From assembly GCA_020086605.1 (NCBI GenBank), contig JACBWW010000045.1, positions 1,553,319-1,617,318 of the forward strand: a stretch of 64,000 bases of DNA, written 5' to 3'. Origin of the DNA: Lanius collurio (Eukaryota > Chordata > Aves > Passeriformes > Laniidae). Shown here one piece after another: positions 27,638 through 40,263 of the stretch; positions within the stretch are counted from its first letter, which is position 1, and every line of letters starts with the position of its first letter. Under the pieces are notes generated by a model. It had not been told where the DNA came from and searched no databases. It was given only the letters and a program-made list of their open reading frames with translations. Both the position numbers and the translations under genes were made by a program.

Positions 27638-29981
27638 GATTGTCCATTCTCTGTTCTAACAACACTGACTTCAGTGTGTGTGCCCTGTTTCCAAACACAC
27701 TGTGATTACTGGACCTCAAAATTGCTCTTCTAAATCTAGAACTACATTTGGTGATAGCTATGCAAAAAATTATTCCTGATAAATTTGTTGGCAGTTAAGT
27801 CCAGCAAATTCCATGCAGATGGATTCAGTACAAACAGCATGCACAGCTGTGAGCCTGTAAGTGCGGAGGGAGGGAGAGGAGGAGCCCCTGTGCCCTGGCA
27901 GGATGGTTGGAGAACGTTCCTTGGTAACGAGAAGCACTCTATCCCAGGTGCTCTCCTACCTCTGCATTCCAGGTGCTTTCCTTACTTCTGTTCTTCAGTG
28001 CTGACTGGATCACACTGGGCACATCCCTGTGACAGGTGAGGCTGCTGGGGACAGGGACGAGCTGTTTGGGTGCCAGGAATGTGCAAGTTGGCTGAAGTGC
28101 CAAATCCATCAGCTGCACACCCCAACCCAGCTCTGACCTCGGCACTGAGAACTGAGGCTGCTTTAGCTGACTGAAAAGAATGCAGAGGTGGACAGGGGTT
28201 GTGGGAGCTCCCAGGGGCACCCTTTGGGTTTGGTGAGGGGCAGCTTTGTGAAAGGCCAAGATGAGGGTGGTGTTTGGAGATAGGAAGGAGCTGAAGGACA
28301 TTCAGCCTTAGATGGGGCTGGCCAGGGTGAGTCACCTGCCAGGAACACTGCAGCCATCCCAGCACATGCTGACAGAGCCTGGGGCTGGCCTAGGCACTAC
28401 GGGAGGGCTGGGGCAAGGCCAAGCCTGTCCAATGAGAGCTCAGAACTGACCAGCATCAGTAAGAAATGCTTTGCTTGATGCTAGAAATATCAATGAAGAA
28501 CTTCCCATCCATTGGTGTCAGACAGAAAAGATCCCGATCATAGCATGGCAAGGGACAGGTACAGGGGGCAGCTCTGGTAATGGGGATTTGCTGCACCAAA
28601 AAGTCTCTTTAGAAAATCCAGGTCTCACTGAAAAACATCCAGAGCAGATAAAACCTAAAAATACTGAAAATGGAAAGCAGTAATTGCTAACCACTCTGTT
28701 ATTTGTTACCCTCCCTCCATACAAATACTCATTATTTTCTCTATTCAGTTGGATCCTTGAGCAGAATTGCAGTTGCATTTGTTAGTTTTTTAAGCACAAA
28801 AAATAGTTTTAAACCTTTTTGTAAGTGTCTGAATAGACCATTGTGCTTTACACACATAGGCAGCAGTTTCTGCATTCACACCACAAAGGAACCCGAAGGC
28901 AGACAGGGAAACGAGCTGGAATAACAAGAGCTGATATCCTTGCTGTCTGCTGGGTGCTGGCCAAAAAGCCAAAGCCACCCACCACAGACTGTGAGGGATG
29001 AGAATTGTTTCTGCTGCAGCAGCACTGGGGAGGCCGAGCATGCCCGAGCTCCCCCCCTGCTCTGCCCCGTCTTTCCGCCAGGGTCACTCACTCCAATCCC
29101 AGCCAAAATACTGGCAGGCAATAGATGCTTAATGCAGAGCCTGCAGTCTAACGAGGGGAAAGTTCCACCTCTCTCACCTACCTTCTGACTAGGACGAATC
29201 CTCATTTGACCAGAAAGTTCCTTTGGACATGTGTGAGTCTGGCTGTGGGCAAGTCTGACTGACCCAGCCCGAGGAGCTGAGGCACTTCAGAGCTGAAAAT
29301 CAAACAGCTTCTGTGTTGATGTCTGAAGTGCTGCCAGTGGTGCTGGTTCTGCTGAGTGACATCTCACCTCAGTGCAAGTGTGTGCTCCAGGCAGGACAGT
29401 GATGGCACTTGCCTTATTCTGCCATCACTGGCCTTATGACTAATATACTTGCAATTATTTCCCGACCTGGGGGCATCAAGCCTGGAAGAGAGGACCACAT
29501 CACTGCTTAGGTACTAACCTTGCTGGTTATACGTAAAAGGGAACAGCTCCCACTGTTCCTGCTGATTTCTTTTCCTAGAAATGAAGGCAAGATTCGCAGA
29601 GAAAACAAACTGTGTTGATAGTCTCAAGGACAGGAGCACAGCTGAGTTCACGGGGCCCAGAATTCTGGCCCTGGTTCCACTGCTGTTCAGGAATTCTCTT
29701 CAGTAGCAACTGAATAAACCTCAGACTCCTCCTGATCTATTTCCTGCTGCTTTGGCCCATTCTCCATTTTTCATATGGTTGAAATGACTCCTAAGTTGCA
29801 TTATGTGTCTTTTTTTATTTTACTTTGCTGCAGTTACAGTCTCTTATTGCCACAGATTCCCTGAGCTCAGGGGTCTCTGGGAGCTGCTCTGACAGCTCCC
29901 ACAGGCTCAGAGATGCCTGCCTGTCCTTGGGAACTTGCAGTCAGTGATTTGGCTGCTGAATTAAAACCCTCAGGCACTGCT

Positions 29982-30012
<31 letters not shown>

Positions 30013-30520
30013 CTGTTTTGGGTACAAAGTGGAAACTTTGGGTTTATTTTGGAATGTGCTTTTTAAACTTGACTGAAAAGCTGTAGCATTCTAGATAATC
30101 TATTAAATTGAAATCTGTGTTTTTCTAAAGAAGAGGCAGAGGTATGAAGGAAGAAAACAAAACAGCACTCTCAAGTTATTCCCTGTGTGAGAATGAGTCA
30201 ACTCCAACTATTGCACAGCACAAGATCCTGTCTTTAAAAAGTTTATGAAATAAACTGATATTTGGACAAGGATTTTCAGTGCATCCTCTGAATTTCTTAC
30301 TACAAAAGAAAAAAAAGGTGAAGAAAAAACCTCCTTTGGGGGGTTGAATTCTCTGTGGTGCAATGTACTCAAGATCTGCCCTAAACACTGTCCTCAGTGA
30401 TGAGCAGTTTCACATTGGTGGCCTGAATTTGAGGCAGTTCCAGAACTAGAATTGCCTTTGCCATGAGACCACCTCTCTAAGGTGCCTCGAAATACCAGCT
30501 CTTTACACAAGTATCTCATT
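27638..30520. other. Intergenic, with a possible retrocopy tail
   Basis: No exon is recognisable. Overlapping open frames near 27.9-29.2 kb lie in moderately GC-rich sequence and match no family I know. The only structure is the 26-T run at 29986-30011, described separately. Confidence 0.45.
29986..30048 (-). repeat. 26-T run with AATAAA: possible retrocopy 3' end
   Basis: Read on the minus strand, AATAAA (30043-30048) is followed 31 bases later by 26 consecutive A residues (30011 down to 29986). That is the spacing expected of a polyadenylated transcript copied back into DNA. I do not recognise the sequence upstream on the minus strand (above 30048) and find no long open frame in it, so the parent is unknown. 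A plain slippage-generated T run is the alternative. Confidence 0.35.
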
Positions 30521-30750
30521 TCATAGAATCACAGAATCAATGAGGCTGGAAAAGACTTCCAAGATCATCGTGTCCAACCTGTGACCCATCCCCACCTTGT
30601 CACCAGACCAGAGCACCAAGTACCATGTCCAGGCATTCCTTGGATACCTCCAGGGATGGGGACTCCACCATCACCCTGGGAAGCCCTTTCCAATACTTGA
30701 CAGCCCTTTCTATGAAGAAATTCTTGCTGAAATTCACCTGACTTCCTAAC
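30521..30750 (-). repeat. CR1 LINE 3' fragment
   Basis: It starts 'tcatagaatcacagaatcaa', the reverse complement of the CR1 terminal octamers, and continues 'gaggctggaaaagacttcca', 'agatcatcgtgtccaacctg', 'acctccagggatggggactc' and 'ctttctatgaagaaattctt'. The copy is on the minus strand with its 3' end at the left. It is fairly well preserved, and the match fades after about 30750. Confidence 0.88.
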
Positions 30751-32403
30751 CTTTGAGTAGGATTATTGGGCTCTAGTCCTTCTCCTCCATAAATGGGACA
30801 AGTTTCATGAGGCTGGGTGTTCTGGTAAAGCTTCACAAACACCCCAGGCCTTGATGGAAATGAAGAGGGAGGAGAAGAGCAGGGCAGAGAGAGATAAACT
30901 ACCAGCAGAAAAAAAATGAGAACAATGGAGGCTTGCAAGTTTACTGAAAAACCTGAAGAGGTCTGGAGAAGGTAGAAGTGTGGGTGTGGATGTGGGCTGG
31001 CAGTGCTGCGTGAGGGGGCAGCTGTGGCAGGGGTGAGGGGCTGCTCCCTCCCCTCACAGCCCAGCAGCACACCCAGTGTTCAGTCTGGAGATTGTGGTCC
31101 CAGTTTATCCACACTCACTCCAAGAGCCAGCACCTGGGCTGGTGAATCCTTCCAGTGAGGAGTGAGTTCCTCGGATGACAGACCATTCACAGGCTTCATT
31201 TTGTGCCTGCTTCATAGGGTAGAGCATGCTCCCTCTATATTCTCCAGTGTACTGGCATCTATCTCCATCAAACCAGCCCCAGGAGAATGAAAATGCAATC
31301 ACACCAGTGCTGGAGAGAGTTCTGGCTCAGGGCCTGGAAGCTTAGCAGTGGCAGTTTAATAGACCTGCCATAAATGAACGACAAGACAAAAACAATGTGC
31401 CATGGGAACCATAAATATGTGATTATGAAATAACAAACCAGGATTCCCAAAGTGTTAACAACCTCCTGGCATTCCATTTAATAACTATAAATCTGCCATG
31501 GCTCGAGTTAAGTGAATTCCCCTCAGCATATTAAACTCATTGTTTACAGGGAAAGTAATTACTGTGACTTTTAGTGCAAATAGGAGATGCCCAGTCCAGG
31601 GCATGTAAAATTGGTCATGGACACCTCACACTAAGATGACAGGCTCCCTCTGACATTTGGGGAAAACTCCCTGAACTGCTGTCAGGCAGGAGGACCTGTC
31701 TGTACCTATCCCTGCACACACCTGCAGCCTCCACTGACATTGGGAAGGGGTTAAAGCCCCCCGGTGGTTGTGGATAGGATGGATTGCAATGTCAGGTGCA
31801 AACCGAATGGGGAGGTTTCCGTGGGAGCAGCAAGGTCAGATCCCAGCAGCAGGAGCTAAGGATTTCTGAGTTTAACCTCAGTTCTGACATTGGCCAAATT
31901 ATGAGTTTGGAGAAACCAGACAACTTCAGCATGGATAGATGGAGGATCAGAAAGCTCACCCACCTTACAAGGACATTTGGCAGGTTAATTACGGTGTATT
32001 TCCTAGTGCTCTGCATGTGAAAGGTGCCAGGATGTACACCTGATAACATTTACAAACAGCCACAGATAAACTGAGAAAGTTTTAAAATGTTTGTTGCAAA
32101 TTCAGTGGGAGCAACAGGAATGGTTCAGATACAGAAAAGGAATGAGAATGGTGTAGAAAACCAATTAAATACCATCTCTCAGGCCATGAGGCTATCGAGG
32201 AGTGACAGCCTTGACTCACTTCCACCACAGACAGCGAGAATTCCTAAGGGTGACAGGCAGATACCAAATGGACTCCCAAGGACACTGGGCAGCCACTGCC
32301 CAATACTGGAATCTGGATTGAAACCGAGCAGTAAGGAGTGACCTTAATTATGCCTTAGGGAGGAGTGAAAGATGAAAATAAGATTGACATCAGTCTAGTG
32401 GTC
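30751..32403. other. Intergenic, no gene recognised
   Basis: The 156-codon minus-strand frame at 30600-31070 starts inside the adjacent CR1 copy and is not a gene. Nothing else here resembles a known exon, RNA or repeat. Confidence 0.45.
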
Positions 32404-32408
32404 CTCAG

Positions 32409-33065
32409 TGTTGGGGAGGATGAAATAAGGAAACCTTATAAATATGACTGCTTGGCAAAAGATTCTGAAAATATAAAACCTGTAAGCGAAATAGAAATGA
32501 AAGCCAGCTTTGAGATATAGGATACTGAGCTGTTAGTTACTGTACAACTGAAAAACAATGGGCTAGCCAGCTGAAGGAGAATCCCTCTGCATTGAGCAAT
32601 GTCTTTAGCAAAGAAGAGGATGCTTCAGCAAACAGAAAAGTCCAAGGGTCAGAGAAACCCTGCCACCGTGACAGAGAAGAAAAAAGTAGTTTTAGAAAAT
32701 AGTTTTTAGGAGTTAAAATGTAACACAGTATGATAATGTAGTAGTTTTGATAGGTGTATGTAAATTCTATAAGGATTTCTGTCTTCTATTGATTGGATAT
32801 TGTACTATTACCATATTAAGTATAGGAAGAGATATAATATCATGTAACCAGACTTTTAGCTGTCCTATGCTCTGTCTTATGCTCTATCTTATGCTCTCTC
32901 TCTCTCTCTCTCTGGAGCATGCTCTAAGCTGTGGCTGGCAGCTCAAGCAGAGCTCCTGCACCCACGACCCTTGCAAATAAACTGCACGTTTCAGGAGCTG
33001 CCTTGAACTGTAGAAATCACCCCGAACCGACTGAGTCCCGCGGCAGGCCCCCATATTTTTTTACA
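32409..33065 (+). mobile_element. Solo LTR of an avian ERVL-like element
   Basis: A 657-bp segment starts TGTTGGGGAGGATGAAATAA and ends TTTTTTACA. It is flanked by CTCAG (32404-32408) and CTCGG (33066-33070), a 5-bp target-site duplication with one change. An AATAAA signal at 32976-32981 followed by a GC-rich stretch and the CA end gives plus orientation. A pyrimidine-rich part near 32866-32914 combines 'cttatgctct' repeats with a CT run. I recognise the layout as a common songbird-type LTR, from memory only. No gag, pol or env sequence adjoins it, so it is a solo LTR unrelated in sequence to the pair at 40264 and 51918. Confidence 0.82.
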
Positions 33066-35551
33066 CTCGGAAATGTTTGGGTGCGAATAAAAAATGGATA
33101 ATGGAAGTAACTTTATACACAGTGGCACAGGGTAGATATTGGAGGCACAGAGTCACAGAATGAGAAGCTCCTCAGCTGCGTTATGCAAACCCTTCCTGGA
33201 ATTCTTCTGAAACAAGAGGTTGCTCAGATCCTATGAGGTTCCTAAGTTGTGATCCTTGATGGAGATCAGAGGGTGGAGGAAACAGAAGAGTCCTGTCCTT
33301 TTCCCTTTCCCACGTACAGCATACTCAGATTCCTATTCTCCACAAATGCAAGGTGATTGCAGTGGTTTCAAGAGTGTGCACCTGCCTGGGACCATGCTGA
33401 GAGTCCTTCTGACCAAGAACTGGGTCTCTGCAGCAGCAAAGGAGGGTCCAGCAGACTCTGTACCTCCCACAGGTGAGTTGTAATTATGGCAAAACACTAG
33501 AGGGAATCGGAGACCATTCTGGTTTGTCTTCTCCCTACCTGTCTGCCTTTAGACACATCATTCTTGCTTTATACCCAACTCCTAATTATTGTTAACCTTA
33601 ATATGCCCTTTGCCATCCCAAATACTTCCTTCCTATGAGATCAGTTAAATGTGACTTTTCAAAGCCTCTCTTTCAAGGAACCCAACAGACCCAACAGACA
33701 ACTTTAGGGGTGTTTTTATTAAAAATGTATCTCATCTTATTTCCTCACCATGCGGCTGTGAGATGCTCCCACCCCTGGGGACTGGGAGATGGACAAATGA
33801 GGAATGCCATGGAATGCCCTCCAGTTCCAGCAGTGGCAGAAGCAGAAGTGATCTGTCGAATAAAAGAATAAACAAACATATAAAGCAGCACTGAACAAAG
33901 CTGAGGCATGGGGAAGGGTTGTAGACAGAGGCAGAAGGGCTGGCCCACTCAGAGGGACAGAGGGAATTCTGTCTTTCATGCCAGGGGCCTTACACAGAGG
34001 AAAGGAGTTTTCTTTCTCCTTGAAAAACAGCTTTTCCAATATAGCAGCCCACTAACCATCCTAAGGAAAGGGAGAGATGATGTAAAAGGCGATTCTTTCA
34101 TCAACATCTTTTTTCTTTATTGACCATTATGTAGTAGCCTGTGCAGCTGTTGACACTCCATTTTCCTCTCATAATTTACAATTTGTTCCAAAAGCAGTAA
34201 GGTCCCACCCTTAAAAGTGACTGGAAGCATTCCATGTAACTGATTGCAGGCAAAACCTTCTTTCGTGGCTGAGAAGACAGAGCTGGATGAGGAATTGTAT
34301 TTCACTTTGCCAAATTAGTCAACAAAACGAAGGCAGCAATCACTCAGTAGACACAAGGCAGGAGCTGGCACTTTCTTGCATATGGACAATCAGGTAAGGC
34401 AGCACAGAGCCAGCATGTCCCAGTTACCCCACAGGCAGCTCATAGGGGTTTGCACTGTTATTATTGAGGTCTGGGACAAGAGCAGCTAATCTGTTGAAAA
34501 GACCCTTACTCTGCAGAGCAAAAGACAAATTGGAAATACAATCAATTGGCCCACTCCATACCTCTGAGACACACTGCAGCTTTTCAATGGAATTTTAAAT
34601 ATTTGCTCTTGCACTAGTAAAAACAACAGATTCATTTCAGGTTACTGTTTTTCTGAGTTCTTAAGTCTTTTTCCCTAGAGGATTATGAATAAGACTCCAA
34701 CCTTCTCTGCAGCAGTGCAACACAGTCTGATCTCTCCTTTTTTGAATCAGATCTCTAATTCTTCTGGGATTCCTCACGCCTTGTTAAATTCCACCAAAAC
34801 TATAGATAGTTTGGATTCTACATTTACACCAGGGCTCGAAAGAATGTGGATGCTCAAGGGCATGCAGAAATCCCACTCTCAGATCCCCTCCCTGGCCTCT
34901 GTGGCCTTTCTGCATATTGGTTACGCTGGGGTGTGAAACAGCCAATTCACATTTCCTTGCTGTTTGTCTCATGGCTTATTGACCCATTAATGTTCAATGT
35001 TTGTGTTACAAGTCTAACAGAATTATTAATACAAACTCCAGACCCATTCTTGTTTGTTCAAATCAGTTTTCTCATTGCATTGTTGTTCTATGACCACTGA
35101 GTTCCAGGGCTGGGGGATCTTCCAAGTCCCGTTGGACACGGCATGAGATGAGGGATGTCTGTGGCTGGGACCTGCCACGTGTGAGCACAGGGACAGCAGC
35201 AGGGCTGCTGGCACTGGGAGAGCTCTTCAGGACTCACTGGTCTTATAAAAATCACAAAGGCATTGAGGGGCTCCTGTCCTATTGCAGTGCTGCAGGAAAA
35301 TCAAAAAGGGAAAGGAAGGACCAACTGCCACTAAAAGAAGGAGGCAGAGAAGCCTGTCCTGCTGGTCTACCTCCATGTTCTTTGGCTGCCAAAAACTGTA
35401 CAGTCTTCCCCTTTCCCTTGTTCTGTGGTAAATTCACAGATAAGGGAGAAATAATTTCTTGGCTATACTGTGGTCTTTGGGACATCCACAGTTTGAATTT
35501 CTTCTAAAGTGTTTTTTCCTGGGTTGAAAAGGCTAAAAACATTTTGGCTGG

Positions 35552-35569
35552 GTTGTTGTTGTTGTTGTT
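35552..35569. repeat. (GTT)6 microsatellite
   Basis: Six perfect GTT units. No function is suggested. Confidence 0.9.
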
Positions 35570-38173
35570 CAGGTGAAAAGCAACTCAGTTCAGATCCTGT
35601 TCAGCAGATTTAAGGTGTTCACAGATCCATTGTGAGGCAGGACCTGAACAGTGATGGTGGATTTGAAATAGACTGCTCATGCTTTTTTTCCCCCTTTATT
35701 TTGGTAACACCAAGCAAGGTTTTGTCTAATAGCACAGAAATGATGAGGTGATATGAGTTGTTTTGAGCAGCACTAGTAAAGAGGAAGGAAGCACTAAATA
35801 ATTGGTTGAATCTCTTGACTTGCCAGAAAATGGGATAAACAAGGTTGGCAGACACCTCACAGAGATTGCGATGCAAGGGAATTCCATTTTCCTTTCAGGT
35901 CGTGTTCTCTCTAATGCACATGTTTTGCCCAGCTTTTTGCTGCAGATTTACAAACACGGTGTTCATCCCTCAGCAGACAGGAGAGAAATCCTCCTCCCCT
36001 TTCTAAATACAGGGAGATGGCTCACATTTTAACACAGTCAAAAGCCTCTTCTCTTTGCAGAACTGATGGACTCTGCAGAATGGGTTCTTAAGGGATCACA
36101 GAATGTACCAGCTTGGAAGAAATGCTGTGTGTTGATATGCTGGACCAGCTCTGTAATGTACCTGGGCTGTGCTGCTGCAGGAACACCATCCAACAGTGGC
36201 CATTTATATTCTCAGGGGCCATTGCCTGTTTGGTGCCAACAAGCCCAGAAAATTGTTGCTTTGAGCTGGCTCTGGATTAGAACATGATGCTGCACCAGAT
36301 TGTTTTTGCAGGGTTATAACTGTATCTAAATGGAATAAAAATAATGAAACAAAACTCGTCAAAACAAGCAAAGTGACGCTCTGCAGGAACTAACCGAGGC
36401 ATGGCTTAACCCCCACCTCTTCCTGTCATCTGTGGCTGATGTTGTCCCAGGCTCAGGAGGACAGGAGACCAGGAATGAAATGTGGTGCTTGGCTTCCAGC
36501 TGCAGAGACCCATGCAGCCATCCCTCAGGCCTCCCTTAGGCAGGAAGGAGCCAGCAGCTCTCTGCATCTGCAGGGAGAGGGACAGCAAAGCAGCTGGAGG
36601 ATCACAGCGGGGGCAATTAGTGACCCTGGTAATGAGCTTGGCTTTCTGGGCAGGGTGGATGCCAGGCTAGCCCTGGGGATCTGTCAGGATTGCAAAACCT
36701 GAAGGCACAGAAATGGCATTTCTAGTCCCTGCTTCAAAATAGGGCTGGATATCAGAGGGATGGGTTCCTTGGGGGCAAGATTGGACAACAAAATAAAAAT
36801 ATGCACAGCAACTGCAGACCTCTTGTCCTTAACAGGGAGCTACGTAACAACAAAAATGTTCTCCCTTATTTTTCTGTTAGTAAAGCTGCCAGTTTCTTGA
36901 TGCTTCAGAAAAATGAGACATCTGCTGATGATTTACAACTGCAGAGACTTCCCAAGGAAATGTGCAACAGTTTATGAGAGTACCCAGAGAACATTACGTG
37001 AGAAACAATAATGAGTTCTACAAAGAAGGCTTTGGGCAATATGGTTCCAGACACAAATTTTAATTTTTAAAGTCAACAAAAGTTGGCTATTGGCTGAGAA
37101 AGGCCCAGACCAACACTCAGCTTGGTAGCATGTCCGGTCTGTGGTCAGTGCCCCAAAGTGTCAGAGAAAGGCTGCTGCCACTGGTGTAGCCTCTGTTCCC
37201 AGCACGGGACCAGACTGAGGTGCCTGTTTCTGTGTGCATACCCTCGTGTGTGCACCAGTGGGTGCTGCTGAGGCTGGAGTTGGAGCAGCAAAGACAAAGA
37301 CTTATTAAGGAATAAACACCCCGTATCACTGCCTATGGCAGCAGCATTACAGAAATTACACCTCTGCCCAGGGTGCAGAGAGCTGGGAGTCTCTGTGGCC
37401 TCTTGATGCCAAGATTACTGCCCTGGAAGGATGTCACTAACAGGTGTTTACAATAGAAGTCAAAACTTTTCAATACTAATTGAGAGGCAGCAGGAGATAA
37501 ATCACTGAAAACCTGTTCCACCAGCAGGTTACTTCTGTGCTGCAGGAGAACGTGTGAGGAACACAAACCCATATGGCCTCTCTGGGTTTTTTGTAAATTA
37601 TTCTCACCTCTGTGTTGCAGCTGTCCTGGTGACTTCAGACTCCCTTGCTTGAGGGTTTCTTTGTTTTGATTCACTGGAAGCACTTTGGAGACACCACACT
37701 ACCCATATCTATGACTTTTCTTCCAGGTCATCTAAGTGAGGCATGCCTCAACAAATACTTTTCATCTCTACTGTCTCCCTTGGGGATGCACTACTCTAGA
37801 TTTTCCTTTAATTTATTAACCAAGCACGCTTCCTCCTTATACCAGAGGGGCAAGGAAGTGCTTCAGAAAGTCCAAGAAGCAGTGAACACCAGCCAGGCCT
37901 GGATCTACCTCAGGGGTGAGCCCAAGGACACCCCTGATCCACCTTGCATGTTATCCCAGGATGCTGTGCAGTCTGCAGAGTGGGATGCAGTGGCAGCATC
38001 TCAGGACCTGCCTCCAAGTGAGTGCCCCAGGGTGTGTGTTATGCAGCAAAGGAACCACACAGAGAGGAGAACAGGAGAGATGGAAACTTTCCCTTTCAGA
38101 AGCTTGCTTGGCTCTACAGGCAACAAAAAGTGCTTGTCACACCAGCTCGTGCCATACTCTGCAGGAAGAGCTC

Positions 38174-38205
38174 CATGCTCTTCCTCCCTCATGCTCTTCC
38201 TTCCT
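38174..38205. repeat. 16-bp tandem pair
   Basis: Two adjacent 16-base units beginning 'catgctcttcct' differ by one base (ccct versus tcct endings). Confidence 0.85.
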
Positions 38206-40263
38206 CATGAAGGGAGGCAACGAGCTCAGAGTCAGTAGGTGGGGACAATGTAGACAGAACTCAAGGTGAAAGAATAATGACTTTAAAGGGCATGAGAGGT
38301 TTTCCTGATGAAAGAATGGATATCTCAGTATCCAAGTACTGGTAAAAATACACCTGTGAAGTAAATTATGCAGTCTTTCACCTCTAGGACATTGCATCAG
38401 AGTTTTTGTAAGCTGTGCTGTAAAAACATGAAAGAGGTGTGTTGTTTTACTGAAGTTTCCAATGGGCAATTTCAGCTCTTACATTTCATCAGCACAGCCT
38501 AATCCTCTGTCACTCTCAGCTGAGCCCTGGCACACTTTTCTTCTCTGATATTCTTTAGATGTGTTATAGGGCCTTTAAACAGCAGCGTTGGAAACTGGAA
38601 TACACAGTGACCTCTGAGGTGTGCTGGGGAGAGCTGTGTCTGCTGAGCTGGAACAAAGATCAGCAGCTTTAGAAACATTCTGATACTTCTTGAGATCCTC
38701 ACAGTATTCAAACACACAGCAGTAACCAAACATCAACTCCACAGTGAAGCTTGGATGAGTCCTGGCTTGCTGAAGGCAGCCCAAAGTGCCCACGGGCTTC
38801 AGTGAAGCCATTGAACCTCCATCAGCCTCTGGCATCCCACTTCAGGTGGTTATTCCTGCTGAGCAATGGAAGTGGGCTTATCCCAGCCTTCTTCCAGCTG
38901 CAGGCTGGAAAAAGGGATCTGCCAGTGTTGTTGCCTTGGACCATATTTCATATTGGAACTCAGAAGTCACAAACTTGTGTATATCACCTCCCTGGCTCCT
39001 GAGAAACTTCAAACTCTGCCCAAAAGGCAATTGTTTAAGACATGGGAAATGCCACAAATGTGTGTTTCATTAGGAGTGAAGATTTGTGATGTTCTCAGCA
39101 CTGCAAGGATTGATCAAATGGACCAAGCACTTCAGTCATCTCACTAAGTTGCATGAACAGGCTGTTCTGAAAATTGGCCTCCAAGCAGTCAGAGAAGGAA
39201 AATATGCTAGTGATTCTGTGGAGGTGACAGGGATGAATTTGGGCAAGGAGAAGAATAACACTTCAGGTGATTGCAACTGTTCCAGAAGTGTTACCTAAGA
39301 CTGTAGGTAACACAGTCCTATATTTGAAGCAAGATTTGTTCCAAGACATGAACAAAGCCATGTGAGAGGCACCGTGCAGGTCTGCCTCCTTCTGATGGCT
39401 CTGGGCTGATGCCAGGCTGGTGCCACCCTTGGGCAGGGTCCAACCAGGGAATCCTGCTGCGAGCCATGTCTTGGTCCAACTCTTCTTCTGCTTTTTGAGA
39501 GCTGACAATTCTCAATCAATCCCCCCTTGCAGGGTGACATGAGCACAGCAAGATCCTCCCACTGATCTGTCCCAAATGCTTGATCAAAACTCACTGAGGG
39601 CAGCAGTGAGGAGGCAGATGATTCCTGCCCTAGGGGCACCTGAGCTTTGGGCTTTCTTGCGTAGAAGCAGCATCAGTGTTGGTCAGTAAAGAGAGGTGCA
39701 AGGAAGAGTTAAGCAACCTGTGGCCCTAAATCAGAAAGCTGCAAGCTCTGAGAGATGTGAGACATTCTTAATGTTCAGAATTAAAATAGATGAAAGTGAA
39801 AACATTGTCTGCACCTTCCTGCAAGGGCAAATTTTAAAGCCTCTTAACCCACCCATGTGAATTCATGTATCTGATGAGACAAGGCAGTTAGCAGTCCCAG
39901 ATAGACACAAATGGCTAAAATATTTAAAATCTCAAGAGAACTGTATTCTTGTGTACCGCTAGGCAGTCTAAGAATAACAGAATGGATGGAATAATGAGGA
40001 AAAGCTATCAGAGGCAGCATTAATGAGCTTGGTTTCTACAGGCTCCTGCCTGGTTGCTTCCTGCAGGTGTGGGCTGGGCTAGGCTGGCTGCTCCTCCAGC
40101 CCTAATGGGTCCACACCCTGGACACAACATCCAGGAGAGTACAAACCAGCCTCTCTCGCCTGCGTGCATGTTGCTTTTCCCTAAATTACTGTGTCTTCCT
40201 TGCCAAGTGGCAATTAGGTGAGAGCAGAGACATGGTCCACCCTGCACAGGCACACTGAGGCTC

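Larger units (their letters stand above)
33071..40258. other. Intergenic, no gene recognised
   Basis: About 7 kb without a supported gene. It holds a six-unit GTT repeat (35552-35569) and a 16-bp tandem pair (38174-38205). The 197-codon open frame at 37645-38238 begins at a TTG and is not recognisable. Confidence 0.45.

Noticed and set aside
32893..32914. CT microsatellite as an independent repeat
   Set aside because: It is an internal part of the LTR at 32409-33065, not a separate feature.
37645..38238. 197-codon plus-strand open frame
   Set aside because: It begins at TTG, resembles no family and includes a simple tandem pair. A donor-like GGTGAGC near 37915 is not enough to call an exon.
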